A stretch of 64,000 bases of DNA from Phycisphaerae bacterium. Lineage in GTDB: Bacteria; Planctomycetota; Phycisphaerae; Phycisphaerales; UBA1924. The stretch spans positions 289,174 to 353,173 of the forward strand of contig JAEUIW010000002.1 of NCBI GenBank assembly GCA_016794925.1, read 5' to 3'. Below the pieces are notes generated by a model. The model made no database searches. It saw only the letters and a list, made by a program, of their open reading frames with translations, and was not told the origin of the DNA. This document shows, one piece after another, positions 53,698 through 61,899 of this stretch (the first letter of the stretch is position 1; every line of letters begins with the position of its first letter). Made by a program: the position numbers and the translations under genes.

Positions 53698-54249
53698 TCA
53701 CATCGGCTTTTTGTTGATGGTGACATCGTACACGTTCAGGAGCTTCTCTTTGTCGAAGATCATCTCCTGACGCGACATTCCGACAATGTCGTACTCGGGC
53801 GTCAACTCGATGGCGTCAACCGGGCACGCTTCCTCGCACATCCCGCAGTAGATGCAGCGCAGCTCATCGATCTCGAACTTCTTCGGATACTTCTCACGGT
53901 CCTCCCACGGGCTCTCCGCCGCCTCGATGTGGATGCAACGGGCCGGGCAAATCGTCGGGCACATCATGCACGCCACGCACTTCACGCGACCGGACTCATC
54001 CCGATTCAGGCGATGCACGCCCCGGAAATTCGACTTCTGCATCCCCCCGTCCTCGACCGCCCGCAATTCCTTGCGGTCCTCGGGATACTGCATCGTGCGG
54101 CTGGTGCGCCCCTGTCCGAACGACGTGAAAAAATGCCGCATCGTGGTCCCGAAACCCTTGAACACCTCGGGCAAGTAGACGTTCTCCATCGCCGTGAGCG
54201 GTCGGGGGGCGATCCGCACAATCTCGTCTTCACGCATGGCCATAGTCAT
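53698..54249 (-). CDS. nuoI: NADH-quinone oxidoreductase subunit I (NuoI-like)
   Basis: 183 residues with two [4Fe-4S] motifs, CVACMMCPTICP and CIYCGMCEEACP, and the TYKY-type end region (YDIVGMSRQEMIFDKEKLL). It carries electrons to the quinone site of complex I. The ATG at 54249 has GGAGG 7 nt upstream. No other nuo gene is adjacent, so it may be an isolated copy, or serve another complex. Confidence 0.88.
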   Translation of the reverse strand: MTMAMREDEIVRIAPRPLTAMENVYLPEVFKGFGTTMRHFFTSFGQGRTSRTMQYPEDRKELRAVEDGGMQKSNFRGVHRLNRDESGRVKCVACMMCPTICPARCIHIEAAESPWEDREKYPKKFEIDELRCIYCGMCEEACPVDAIELTPEYDIVGMSRQEMIFDKEKLLNVYDVTINKKPM

Positions 54250-54341
54250 CAGTATACCTCCCGCACGCCGATCCTTGAGTGCGCGGCCGGGATCACGGTC
54301 GCTCCCCGCCCGTTCGGCCCGCGAATAATGCCCCGGATCCA

Positions 54342-55295
54342 ATGGCCAAGAAGAAGCGAGCCCCGGTCCTTCTGGAACTCCTGCGAGGCGTGTCGGGGGT
54401 TGCTCCGCCCGCACCTCATCCCGGGAGCCTCTGGGGTAATCAGCAGCCGGCGTCGCCCCCCGACTCGCGCGGCCTTTCAGGAACCCGTCCTGCGGTTTCC
54501 CGTCCGGCGTCGGTCCCGAACGCGCCGGCCTCACTCCTCTCCACTCCGGTCGAGGTTCGGACTTCCTCGCGGCAGACCCCGCGCGCGGATTCTCCGGAAG
54601 ACGATCTCGAAAGGTCCGGCACGGAACCAACCGCCGGTGAGTCGGGCGAATGGGCAGGCTCGACGACAATTCCCACAAGCTGGGTGTTCTTTGCCGTGAC
54701 CATCGTGGCCGCGTTGCTGGTCGCGATCTGGGTCGTCGCGTATCGGCTAGGCGACGCGCACAGAGACGCCGAGTGGCGTTCGAGAATCGGAGATTCGCCG
54801 CTGGCTCAGCCCCCCACGCGCGACCCGGCGCGAACGAGCGGCGGAACCGAGACCGACCACCCCGAGGAATCAGTGCCGGCCATTCCGACTCCCAATGACC
54901 GCCCGACCGCCGCGATCAACCCAACAGAAGAGGGGGGTGAGGCCAATCCCGCTGCCGTGACGCCTGCGCCCACCCGCCAGGGCGGATTCAATTACCTCGT
55001 CGCGGCCCGACTGCCGGAGTCAGATGCGCGCGACGCGGCTGAATTTCTCTCCGCCAATGGCCTACCGGCGGGAGCATTCCCTTCGAAACTGGAAAGCACT
55101 CGGGCCGCGTCCAACAATCGGCCCGTCTGGGAAGTGGTCGTGCTCGAAGGCATCGCGCCCGGAGAGTTTCGCCAATCCGACCAGAAGCGTGCATCCATCG
55201 AAGCCTCGGTCAAGCGGCTGGGAAAGCGATGGAACAAGGAGCAGCGCGGCCCGAGCGACCTCTCGCAACCCGAGTGGCGCAAGTACCAGCCCTGA
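54342..55295 (+). CDS. Single-pass membrane protein with SPOR-like C-terminus
   Basis: 317 residues. The first 95 are Pro/Ser-rich and likely cytoplasmic (MAKKKRAPVLLELLRG). One membrane helix lies near 112-133 (VFFAVTIVAALLVAIWVVAY). After a second Pro/Thr-rich linker, residues about 235-300 (YLVAARLPESDARDAAEFL, then VWEVVVLEGI) have the alternating pattern of a SPOR or similar ferredoxin-like fold. The similarity is weak. Function unknown; perhaps envelope-related. Confidence 0.65.
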   Translation: MAKKKRAPVLLELLRGVSGVAPPAPHPGSLWGNQQPASPPDSRGLSGTRPAVSRPASVPNAPASLLSTPVEVRTSSRQTPRADSPEDDLERSGTEPTAGESGEWAGSTTIPTSWVFFAVTIVAALLVAIWVVAYRLGDAHRDAEWRSRIGDSPLAQPPTRDPARTSGGTETDHPEESVPAIPTPNDRPTAAINPTEEGGEANPAAVTPAPTRQGGFNYLVAARLPESDARDAAEFLSANGLPAGAFPSKLESTRAASNNRPVWEVVVLEGIAPGEFRQSDQKRASIEASVKRLGKRWNKEQRGPSDLSQPEWRKYQP

Positions 55296-55336
55296 GCCCC
55301 GCGGCTCGGACCACCCATTTGACCGAGGAGTTCCCG

Positions 55337-55492
55337 ATGAGCCTGGACCGTTCACTGAAGATCGCCGGCGGAATGGCCCAGAAGCGTTCCGTGCTCACCC
55401 GGGCCGAGCGCGTCGCGAAGCTCGCCGCCGACAAGAAATCCGACGCATCTAAGGCCAAGGCGATCGGCCTGGCCAAGACCCGCGTGAGGTAG
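55337..55492 (+). CDS. Planctomycete small basic protein
   Basis: A 51-residue Lys/Arg/Ala-rich protein: MSLDRSLKIAGGMAQKRSVL, then LTRAERVAKLAADKK and an end TRVR. It matches what I recall of the small basic protein family (TIGR04137) found across planctomycetes. GAGGAG precedes the ATG at 55337. The highly basic character suggests nucleic-acid or ribosome association, but no function is known. It lies 25 nt before the aminotransferase. Confidence 0.82.
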   Translation: MSLDRSLKIAGGMAQKRSVLTRAERVAKLAADKKSDASKAKAIGLAKTRVR

Positions 55493-55517
55493 ACCGACGG
55501 TCTTCGAGCCCGCCGTC

Positions 55518-56732
55518 ATGGACATCGACCGTCTCATCGCCCAGCGCTCCGCCACTATCAACGGCTCGGGCATCCGCAGGGTGTTCGAGATCGGCGCCGG
55601 GATCCCGCCCGACCTCAAGATCGACCTCTCGATCGGCCAACCGGATTTTCCGGTGCCGCGGCCGATCCGCGACGCCGCGGTCCGCGCCATCCAGGAAGGC
55701 CGCAACGGCTACCCGCTCACCCGAGGCATTCCCGAGCTGCGGCAAGCCATCGCCCGACGCCTGAAGACCGACCTGGGCTGGACGCTCAGCACGTCGGCCA
55801 AGCCCGGCGCCCCGAGCGAACCCGGCGTGCTCGTGACGCCCGGCACGTCCGCCGCTCTGCTCCTCGCATGCCAGGCGCTGCTGAACCCGGGCGATGAGCT
55901 GATCGTCCCGGACCCGTACTTCGTGCTCTACCCATATCTGGCGCATTTCGCGCAAGCCAAGGCCGTGTTCTGCTCCACCTACCCGGACTTCCGGCTGACG
56001 GCCGAGCGGGTGGAACGGCTCATGACGCCGCGTACCAAGATGGTGATCCTCAACAGCCCGGGCAACCCGGCCGGGGTGGTCAACAGCGAGCGCGAGTGCC
56101 GTGACCTGCTGGACCTGTGCCGGCGCCGCAACGTGGTGCTCCTCAGCGACGAGATCTACGACGAATTCGCGTTCCCCGAATCGCGCACGCAAACCATGGT
56201 CGGCGACCGGGCTCGCCCCGTCGCCCCCAGCCCCGCGCGCCTGAAGGGCGCGGAGGACTGCGTGCTGCTGGTGCGTGGCTTCGGCAAGACCTACGCCGTC
56301 ACCGGCTGGCGCCTGGGCTACGCCTCCGGTCCCGCCCGCATCATTGAGGAGATGACCAAGCTCCAGCAGTACTTTTATGTGAGCAGCCCGCACCCGCTGC
56401 AGTGGGGCGTGGTGGCCGCCTTCGACGTCGACATGTCGCGCGAAGTCGCCGAGTACCAGCGCCGACGGGATCTCGTGCTCCACCGCCTCGCCCCGCTGAC
56501 CGAGGTGCCCCTGCCCGGTGGCGCGTTCTACGCCTTCGTCAAGGTCCCCGACCGTTACGGCTCCGGATCCAATCGCGGCGAGAATTTCTTCCAATCCGGC
56601 GTCACGCGCAACCTTTTGATCGTCCCGGGCCGCACGTTCAGCCAGCGGGACACTCACTTCCGCCTCTCCTACGCGACGCCGATCGAAAAGCTGGAGCGGG
56701 GGCTGGACGTGCTGGCCGAGATGCTGGCCTGA
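55518..56732 (+). CDS. Class I/II PLP aminotransferase (aspartate aminotransferase-like)
   Basis: 404 residues, fold type I. Substrate and PLP blocks: LSIGQPDFPVPRPI, NGYPLTRGIPELRQAIARRL, NSPGNPAGVV, LSDEIYDEF and the PLP lysine in GFGKTYAVTGWRLGY. Probably transfers the amino group between aspartate or another amino acid and 2-oxoglutarate; exact specificity cannot be read. It follows the small basic protein in the same direction. Confidence 0.92.
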   Translation: MDIDRLIAQRSATINGSGIRRVFEIGAGIPPDLKIDLSIGQPDFPVPRPIRDAAVRAIQEGRNGYPLTRGIPELRQAIARRLKTDLGWTLSTSAKPGAPSEPGVLVTPGTSAALLLACQALLNPGDELIVPDPYFVLYPYLAHFAQAKAVFCSTYPDFRLTAERVERLMTPRTKMVILNSPGNPAGVVNSERECRDLLDLCRRRNVVLLSDEIYDEFAFPESRTQTMVGDRARPVAPSPARLKGAEDCVLLVRGFGKTYAVTGWRLGYASGPARIIEEMTKLQQYFYVSSPHPLQWGVVAAFDVDMSREVAEYQRRRDLVLHRLAPLTEVPLPGGAFYAFVKVPDRYGSGSNRGENFFQSGVTRNLLIVPGRTFSQRDTHFRLSYATPIEKLERGLDVLAEMLA

Positions 56733-56889
56733 GCCGGGAAACCGAGCGAGGTTGAGAAACACAGCGCGTGCTCCGAGCAACACCGCCCTCTGGTGTCGAG
56801 ACCCCGTCACGCACGCCGGAATGCGCGTGAGCGAGCACTGCCAGCAGCGGATCGAATGTTTCCTTATTTTCTGCTATTCTCAACCTCGC

Positions 56890-56917
56890 TTGACTCTGGG
56901 GGGGGGGGGACTACATT
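56890..56917 (+). promoter_or_regulatory. Promoter with a G12 tract in its spacer
   Basis: TTGACT (56890-56895) and TACATT (56912-56917) lie 16 nt apart. The spacer contains twelve consecutive Gs (56898-56909). The cysteine-rich peptide gene starts 33 nt after the -10 box, with AAGGAG before it. Slippage in the tract would change the spacer length, the classic promoter phase-variation layout. Read from sequence; variability is inferred. Confidence 0.6.
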
Positions 56918-56950
56918 GGGTGTGTTCGCATCACACATAAGGAGCGCCCG

Positions 56951-57232
56951 ATGCATCGTCGCACTCATGTAATGGCCGTGCTGAGTCTCACCGCAACGAT
57001 CGCGGGCATTCTCGGGTCTGCGCTTGCGGACAGCGGCGGCGGACCCGGCCAAGGTGGGGCCAAGCGGTGGACATGCACCGGCTCCACCAACTGCGGCGGA
57101 CAGGACTCGTTCCTCTGCCCAGCGAACGAGGTCGGATGCTGCTGCTCGAACGGCGCCACACCGCCGGTCTGGTCCACCACATGCAAACCTTCCACCGGCT
57201 GCCCCGCGGGTACCTGCCAGGATTGCATGTAG
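56951..57232 (+). CDS. Small secreted cysteine-rich protein
   Basis: 93 residues. A signal peptide covers about 1-27 (LTATIAGILGSALA), then a Gly-rich stretch. The mature part has ten cysteines in about 55 residues, including GCCCSN and the end TCQDCM. No family recognised. The pattern suggests a disulfide-rich extracellular domain or peptide precursor. It is the first gene after the G12 promoter and is followed 16 nt later by another exported protein gene. Confidence 0.78.
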   Translation: MHRRTHVMAVLSLTATIAGILGSALADSGGGPGQGGAKRWTCTGSTNCGGQDSFLCPANEVGCCCSNGATPPVWSTTCKPSTGCPAGTCQDCM

Positions 57233-57248
57233 CGACAGGTCAACACGC

Positions 57249-58097
57249 ATGCGCCGGAACACGCCCCTGATCGTCGTGCTCCTTGCGGCCGGAGCCGGCC
57301 TCGCCTGCTGGTCGTGGTTCGGGTCCGCGGGCCGACGCGCGGCGTCAACCGACCAGGTCACCCGGGACCGCCTCGCCGCGTGGGATCGCGTCAGCAATGC
57401 ACGCGTGGTCACGCTCAGCGAGACCGCACTTGCCCCGATCGATTCGCTCCCCTCGGAACCGCGCGGCGGCGCTCCCGCGCTGGCACCTGCGCAGGACGCC
57501 TCCCTGCGAACGACGATGCGGCAGTTTGTAATGACAAGGTGGGCCGGGACGCCGGACGCGTACGCGGCATGGCGCGAGAGCCGGGGGGATCACCCCAAGC
57601 ACGAGGCCGACCTGATCCGAGACTGGTTCCTGCTTGACACCTGCCGGGCGTACCTTGGAAGGGAACTTATCCCGGGTGAGAGCATGCGCAGTCTCTTCCT
57701 TGAATGCGCACGGGTCGCCGACACCCGCGAGAACGGCAGGCACCGCCTCACCAGGATCCCGGCCGAAGCCTCCGGCTGGGGCCTGGCGCATCGAGTCCTG
57801 ACGCGCGCGGATCCCGCATGGCCTGACGGATCCTCCGAACCCGCCCGCGCCCTGCGGCACAATCCCTCGCGCGCGTCGATGGTCTCTTGGTGGGAATCCG
57901 CTCCGCACTGGCGTGAGGTGCTGGATCGCCATGGCGCGCTGCTGGCCGCCTCGTTCTGTCTGTACGCCGGCTTTGGCGACGAGGCGAAGCACCCGGTGAC
58001 GATCACGTGGTACTGGGATCCCGTGCAGGACCGGTGGCTGAACGCGGCGCTGGGAGTCGGTGTATGGGAAGGCGCAACACCCCGAATCGAGTTCTGA
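57249..58097 (+). CDS. Uncharacterised membrane-anchored protein
   Basis: 282 residues. A hydrophobic N-terminus (about 6-24, LIVVLLAAGAGLACW) is a signal or anchor. The rest is soluble, Trp/Arg-rich, with no recognised domain; a block near the end (PVTITWYWDPVQDRWL) may close a beta domain. It overlaps the start of the MauE-pilin gene by 34 nt. Probably acts with its neighbours. Function unknown. Confidence 0.68.
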   Translation: MRRNTPLIVVLLAAGAGLACWSWFGSAGRRAASTDQVTRDRLAAWDRVSNARVVTLSETALAPIDSLPSEPRGGAPALAPAQDASLRTTMRQFVMTRWAGTPDAYAAWRESRGDHPKHEADLIRDWFLLDTCRAYLGRELIPGESMRSLFLECARVADTRENGRHRLTRIPAEASGWGLAHRVLTRADPAWPDGSSEPARALRHNPSRASMVSWWESAPHWREVLDRHGALLAASFCLYAGFGDEAKHPVTITWYWDPVQDRWLNAALGVGVWEGATPRIEF

Positions 58098-59293
58098 CCG
58101 CGGCCCGTCACGGCGCGTCGTGGCGGGTGGTGCTCGCGGCGCTGCTGGCGCTGGTCTGGCTGATATCGGGCGTGAGCAAGCTCGTTTCGCCGGAGGCGAG
58201 CGCGCACGCGTTCGGCACCCTGCTTCCCGCGTGGGCGACCGGAGGTTCGCGAGACCTCGCGCTCGCTTCCGGTCTGGGCGCCTCGGAATTGTTGCTGGGC
58301 TGCGCGTGCCTCCTGGCGCCCCGACGGCGCGCGACATGGGTCGTCGTCATCATGGTTCTGGCGTTGTTCTCGGGAGCCCTTGCGCGGCTCATCGCTCATG
58401 GCTATCGCGGTTCCTGCGGCTGTTTCGGGGCAATCGGGCCGATCGGGCCCGCGGGCCTCTGGTACGGACTGCTCCGCAATGCCGGGCTTGCGGGGGCGGC
58501 CGCGAGCATGCTGAGCCTGATCCCGAAACTCGACCATCGCGACAATCCGGATGGGATGGAGACGCACACGCGATGCGCCGCTTCCCGCGCATTCACGCTG
58601 GTCGAGCTTCTCGTGAGCGTGCTGATCATCGGCATCTTGATCGCGCTGACGCTGCCGTCGCTCCGCTCCACTCGCAACGCCGCTCGCGACGCCCGGGACG
58701 CGGCCCTCATCCACGATCTGCTGATGGCGCTGCACGCGTACGCCTCGGACTTTCGAGACCTCGCCCCGTACTTCGGAACCCCCGCCGCGCCCGATCAGCC
58801 GCTCCGCCTGGACGGCGTCACGCTCCGCAACGCGTCATATTTCTCGCAAGCGCGGCTGTACCAGCACGCACTCCATCCCGGCTACATCGCATCGCTTGAT
58901 GAACTGCTCTACGCGAAGCCGCTCCCGACACCGGGCGACCTGTCGCTCCCTCGTACTCCGTTCACGCTCGCGCAGGGCCCGTACGCGGCGCCGGACTACT
59001 GGATCACCGAAGAGACGCCGAACGACCTCTCGCTCTACCGTCCGGTGGGATTGAACCTCGTCCGATTCCCGTCACTGAAAGGCGAAATCCTCTCGATGCG
59101 GTCCGCTTCGATGCGTCAGACCGAACCCGCGGATCTCCCGCTCACCGTACTGATCGGAATGTTCGACGGATCCGCATCCGCGCGGGTTTGGGACGCCGAG
59201 GTCGATGCCCGCATCATCGGGGACCGCCCATACGGCTCCGCGCCGCTCCCCGTTTCCGCCACGCGCGAGGGACTCTTCGGCCGCGATTTCTGA
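58064..59293 (+). CDS. MauE/DoxX-like membrane domain fused to a type II pseudopilin
   Basis: 409 residues from ATG 58064. Residues about 20-155 form a four-segment MauE/DoxX-like membrane domain with the CGC pair in YRGSCGCFG (Cys118 and Cys120) and another at GCAC (80, 82). MauE is linked to disulfide formation in cysteine-rich periplasmic proteins. Residues 177 on are a prepilin (FTLVELLVSVLIIGILIAL with Glu+5). An internal in-frame Met165 could start the pilin alone, so one frame may give one or two products. The end ...GMFDGSASARVWDAEV resembles the DG pseudopilin close. Third gene of the operon. Confidence 0.78.
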   Translation: MGRRNTPNRVLTAARHGASWRVVLAALLALVWLISGVSKLVSPEASAHAFGTLLPAWATGGSRDLALASGLGASELLLGCACLLAPRRRATWVVVIMVLALFSGALARLIAHGYRGSCGCFGAIGPIGPAGLWYGLLRNAGLAGAAASMLSLIPKLDHRDNPDGMETHTRCAASRAFTLVELLVSVLIIGILIALTLPSLRSTRNAARDARDAALIHDLLMALHAYASDFRDLAPYFGTPAAPDQPLRLDGVTLRNASYFSQARLYQHALHPGYIASLDELLYAKPLPTPGDLSLPRTPFTLAQGPYAAPDYWITEETPNDLSLYRPVGLNLVRFPSLKGEILSMRSASMRQTEPADLPLTVLIGMFDGSASARVWDAEVDARIIGDRPYGSAPLPVSATREGLFGRDF

Positions 59294-59308
59294 CCCCCCC
59301 CCCCCCCC
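59294..59308 (+). repeat. Homopolymer C15
   Basis: Fifteen consecutive Cs start right after the TGA of the MauE-pilin gene and end 4 nt before the stop of the convergent papain-like gene. It is outside both frames, so length changes would not alter either protein. Confidence 0.9.
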
Positions 59309-59312
59309 GAGA

Positions 59313-60290
59313 CTACCTAAATAGCTCATCCGGCGGTTCGTTCCTTACATACGGCATCGCGAATACCCCCCGCACCACCTTTGGTCGGTGCCCCGGCGCA
59401 AGTCGCGCGCACGCCACGCGATCGGGGATCCCTGAGTGTGCCGCCGCCCGCGCGTCCCCACTTCCACCCCCACCCCCACCCCCACCCCCCGGCATGATCG
59501 CGGGCGTGACCCGCACCAGCACCCCGTCGTTCCCGGGATAGTTCGAGTCGTAGATGCGAAAGTCCCAGCTCCCCTCCTTGGCGTTGGATTCAACACGGAA
59601 CGCCAGCACCTGGTGGTTGTCCCACACCGCCCCGCCGCCCGGCCCCGCACGCGAATACACCAACCCCAGCACCACCAGCTCCCCCGCATCAAGCCGCGAT
59701 CGGATCCCACGCAGTTCCGCCGCCGTGCGGGCGCGGATGTCACGAGCCGGATCCGCGCCCGGCGGGGGATCGTCGGCCATCTGCATCCATTCCAGGTACG
59801 TCAACCCCACCGCCCAACCCGGCCCGAGCGAATCCGACTGCCTCCGAAAAAGGTAGTCGTACAACGGTGATCCCTCCGGCGGTGGGCTGTTCCCCCCGGG
59901 CACCGTTCGCCTCGCGAGAAAAAAGTCCGCCGCCGCGGCCGACATCCCGCCGCACAACCCGAACGTCTCGGGCATCGACAACCGGTCCGTCAGGCCCTTG
60001 AGCGAAGCGCCCAGCATCGCCCCGCGGAAACTGTTCACGAATGGGAAGCCATGCACCGACGGCACGAACTCCCGCGCATCACGCGCGGCTGGCCTCACCT
60101 CGATCGGCGCAGCGCCCGATTCCGCCCGAGCCTCCGTCACCGCCACGACCGGTGTGGATCCGCTCGGCGCCCGCGCATCATGCCGCGCGCACCCACCCCC
60201 CCACGTTCCCCAGCCCCCCCCCAGCGCGGCCGCCACCATCCCGGCACGCGCGGCGTCACCAAGCGACCGGCCTCGCGCCGACCGCTTCAT
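59313..60290 (-). CDS. Putative papain-like secreted protein
   Basis: 325 residues with an N-terminal hydrophobic/Cys segment (possibly a lipobox near WGGGCAR). A possible Cys-His-Asp triad appears in order: FGLCGGMSAAAADFF, then DNHQVLAFRV, then IYDSNYPGNDG. This is the layout of a papain/C39-like fold. Near residue 280 a Gly run encoded by an ACCCCC repeat makes a flexible linker. ATG overlaps the dinB stop by 4 nt. Peptidase activity is inferred; it could be a catalytically inert relative. Confidence 0.65.
   Translation of the reverse strand: MKRSARGRSLGDAARAGMVAAALGGGWGTWGGGCARHDARAPSGSTPVVAVTEARAESGAAPIEVRPAARDAREFVPSVHGFPFVNSFRGAMLGASLKGLTDRLSMPETFGLCGGMSAAAADFFLARRTVPGGNSPPPEGSPLYDYLFRRQSDSLGPGWAVGLTYLEWMQMADDPPPGADPARDIRARTAAELRGIRSRLDAGELVVLGLVYSRAGPGGGAVWDNHQVLAFRVESNAKEGSWDFRIYDSNYPGNDGVLVRVTPAIMPGGGGGGGGGSGDARAAAHSGIPDRVACARLAPGHRPKVVRGVFAMPYVRNEPPDELFR
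59466..59489. repeat. Tandem hexanucleotide (ACCCCC)4
   Basis: Four head-to-tail copies of ACCCCC inside the papain-like gene. On the coding strand they give a Gly run. The unit is six bases, so copy-number change keeps the frame and only alters linker length. Confidence 0.9.
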
Positions 60291-60778
60291 CCCATGACCT
60301 TCGGCAGACCCAGCGCCTTCCGCAGCGTGGCGACCTGGCCCACATGCCACCCCTCGTGCCACGCCAGCTTGAGGAAGGCATCAATCACGTCGTTCGCGAA
60401 CCCCCCCGTCTTCTCCTTCAACGACACCGCCAGCGCCGCCTCGGGCGCCGTTTCCAGCCACTTCAGCACCGCCGCCCGATTGGCGTCCATCGATTTCCGC
60501 ACCTCGGCCGCCGACGGATACGCCTTCGCATCGGAACCCGGCTTGGATCCCATCCCGAACAGCGCCTGCCACGATTCCGGGGTGCTCGCCCCGGGCGCCC
60601 CGACCTCGCCGGCGATCCACGCGTCGGTCATCGCAAGGTGCGCCATCACCCACAACGCGTGATTGTCCTCCGGCGTCCGCTGAAAGCAGAACTTGTCCGC
60701 GGGCCAGTCCTTCAGCGTCCCCTCGGTGATCGTGCGAACCCATCTCATGTACGACAACGTCAACTCACGCGTATGCAT
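60287..60778 (-). CDS. DinB/YfiT-family protein
   Basis: 163 residues, a four-helix bundle. Metal-ligand histidines appear in DNHALWVMAHL and HEGWHVGQV, as in DinB-like thiol-dependent enzymes. AGGAG precedes ATG 60778. Its stop overlaps the start of the papain-like gene, so the two are coupled. Substrate unknown. Confidence 0.88.
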   Translation of the reverse strand: MHTRELTLSYMRWVRTITEGTLKDWPADKFCFQRTPEDNHALWVMAHLAMTDAWIAGEVGAPGASTPESWQALFGMGSKPGSDAKAYPSAAEVRKSMDANRAAVLKWLETAPEAALAVSLKEKTGGFANDVIDAFLKLAWHEGWHVGQVATLRKALGLPKVMG

Positions 60779-60946
60779 GGCGGTTACTCCTGTGCGCCGG
60801 CCACCGCCGCCGCGTTGCAAGCAGGATACACGCCCACGCGCGCACCGACACGCGCCGCCCCCGTTGTGAGCGCTTGTTCGGTGTCCCCTCTCAGCCCCCA
60901 ACCCCCAGCCCCCCGCTCTCCACACCCCCCTCGCTCGAACCGGCCC

Positions 60947-61498
60947 TCAGCGCCGCCGCCGCGCCACGCAGATGAGGCCCATCACCCCCAGCCCCGCCGA
61001 AACCGGCGCGGGGACCAGATAAAAGGCCCCCGCGATCTCCCCCGCCGGGTGCGCCCGCGTGTACACCCTCAGGAACCACAGCCCGTCGTACAGCGCATCG
61101 CGACGGTAGATGATCGTGTTGATGTCGTCGCCCATTGAGTACAGCTTGCCGTGAAAATCCAGCCCGTCCGCCGACTCGGTGAACGCCGCGTTCTCCCCCA
61201 GGTCGTACACCATCTCACCGACCTCGCCCGGCTGGGCGATCCAGATCTGCGCCTGCGAGTTGTTCGGCCCCACGCCGATCAGGTCCGCGAGCGACAGCCC
61301 GTCCACGTGAATCTCGATGTCGAACAGGTACCCGTGGTGGTTGTAGTGCAACCGCGAGCGACCGGTCGCCGTCGAATCCGTCACCGGCACCGCGTGATCC
61401 CCGTCCAGATCCGCCGCGAAATCAATCACGTGCGCGCCGGCAACACCACCCACCGAAAAAAGTGCCGCCCCAGCCAGCAGCGTGGACACATAACGCAT
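60947..61498 (-). CDS. Secreted CHRD-domain protein with PEP-CTERM-like tail
   Basis: 183 residues. A signal peptide (ALFSVGGVAGA) is followed by a CHRD domain (about 30-155: SRLHYNHHGYLFDIEIHVDG, YTRAHPAGEIAGAFYL). The C-terminus reads VPAPVSAGLGVMGL then RRRR, a short hydrophobic anchor and basic end like the planctomycete PEP-CTERM sorting signals. GGAGG precedes ATG 61498. CHRD proteins are extracellular and of unknown role in bacteria. Confidence 0.85.
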   Translation of the reverse strand: MRYVSTLLAGAALFSVGGVAGAHVIDFAADLDGDHAVPVTDSTATGRSRLHYNHHGYLFDIEIHVDGLSLADLIGVGPNNSQAQIWIAQPGEVGEMVYDLGENAAFTESADGLDFHGKLYSMGDDINTIIYRRDALYDGLWFLRVYTRAHPAGEIAGAFYLVPAPVSAGLGVMGLICVARRRR

Positions 61499-61899
61499 CG
61501 TTCGACCTCCAGGTGAGAGAGTGGCCCGGACGTGGAAGCGGAGTCGTTCCGATCCCGAGTTGTGCCCTAAGTCTGCCCCCACGCTGACCAAAATCCACTC
61601 CGCCCCCTCTGTCGTGACCGATTGCGCCAACAGACCAGTCGTCTTCAGCTCTTCAACCCACCCGCACCCGGGGTCGAACCGATCAATCCCCAATCAAGGT
61701 GGCTTGAGCCGGAAAACGGGAAGGAGGAAGTCAGGGGGTTGCATTCTCGGCCCCGATCGAGCATACTGCCTTGTTCGGTAGGCGTACTTTCCGCATCGAC
61801 CGCCGCATTCGCGGCATCTCCGCCGGGCGGAGGCAGATCGGCGCGGCGTTCGATTCGCGTCGCCGCCAGGCCCGTCGTTCACTGCAAGGATCCCTTTTC
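61499..61899. other. Divergent intergenic region
   Basis: 401 nt between the leftward CHRD gene and the rightward pseudopilin gene. It must hold both promoters. I see no hairpin, repeat or convincing -35/-10 pair, and the small open frames here look like chance. Confidence 0.5.

Noticed and set aside
57024..57248. An upstream start for the 57249-58097 gene.
   Set aside because: It would overlap the cysteine-rich gene for 209 nt and add a Pro/Arg-rich leader instead of the signal segment at 57249.
59461..59490. The C-rich repeat as a possible CRISPR or origin iteron.
   Set aside because: Units are only 6 nt, directly adjacent and without spacers.
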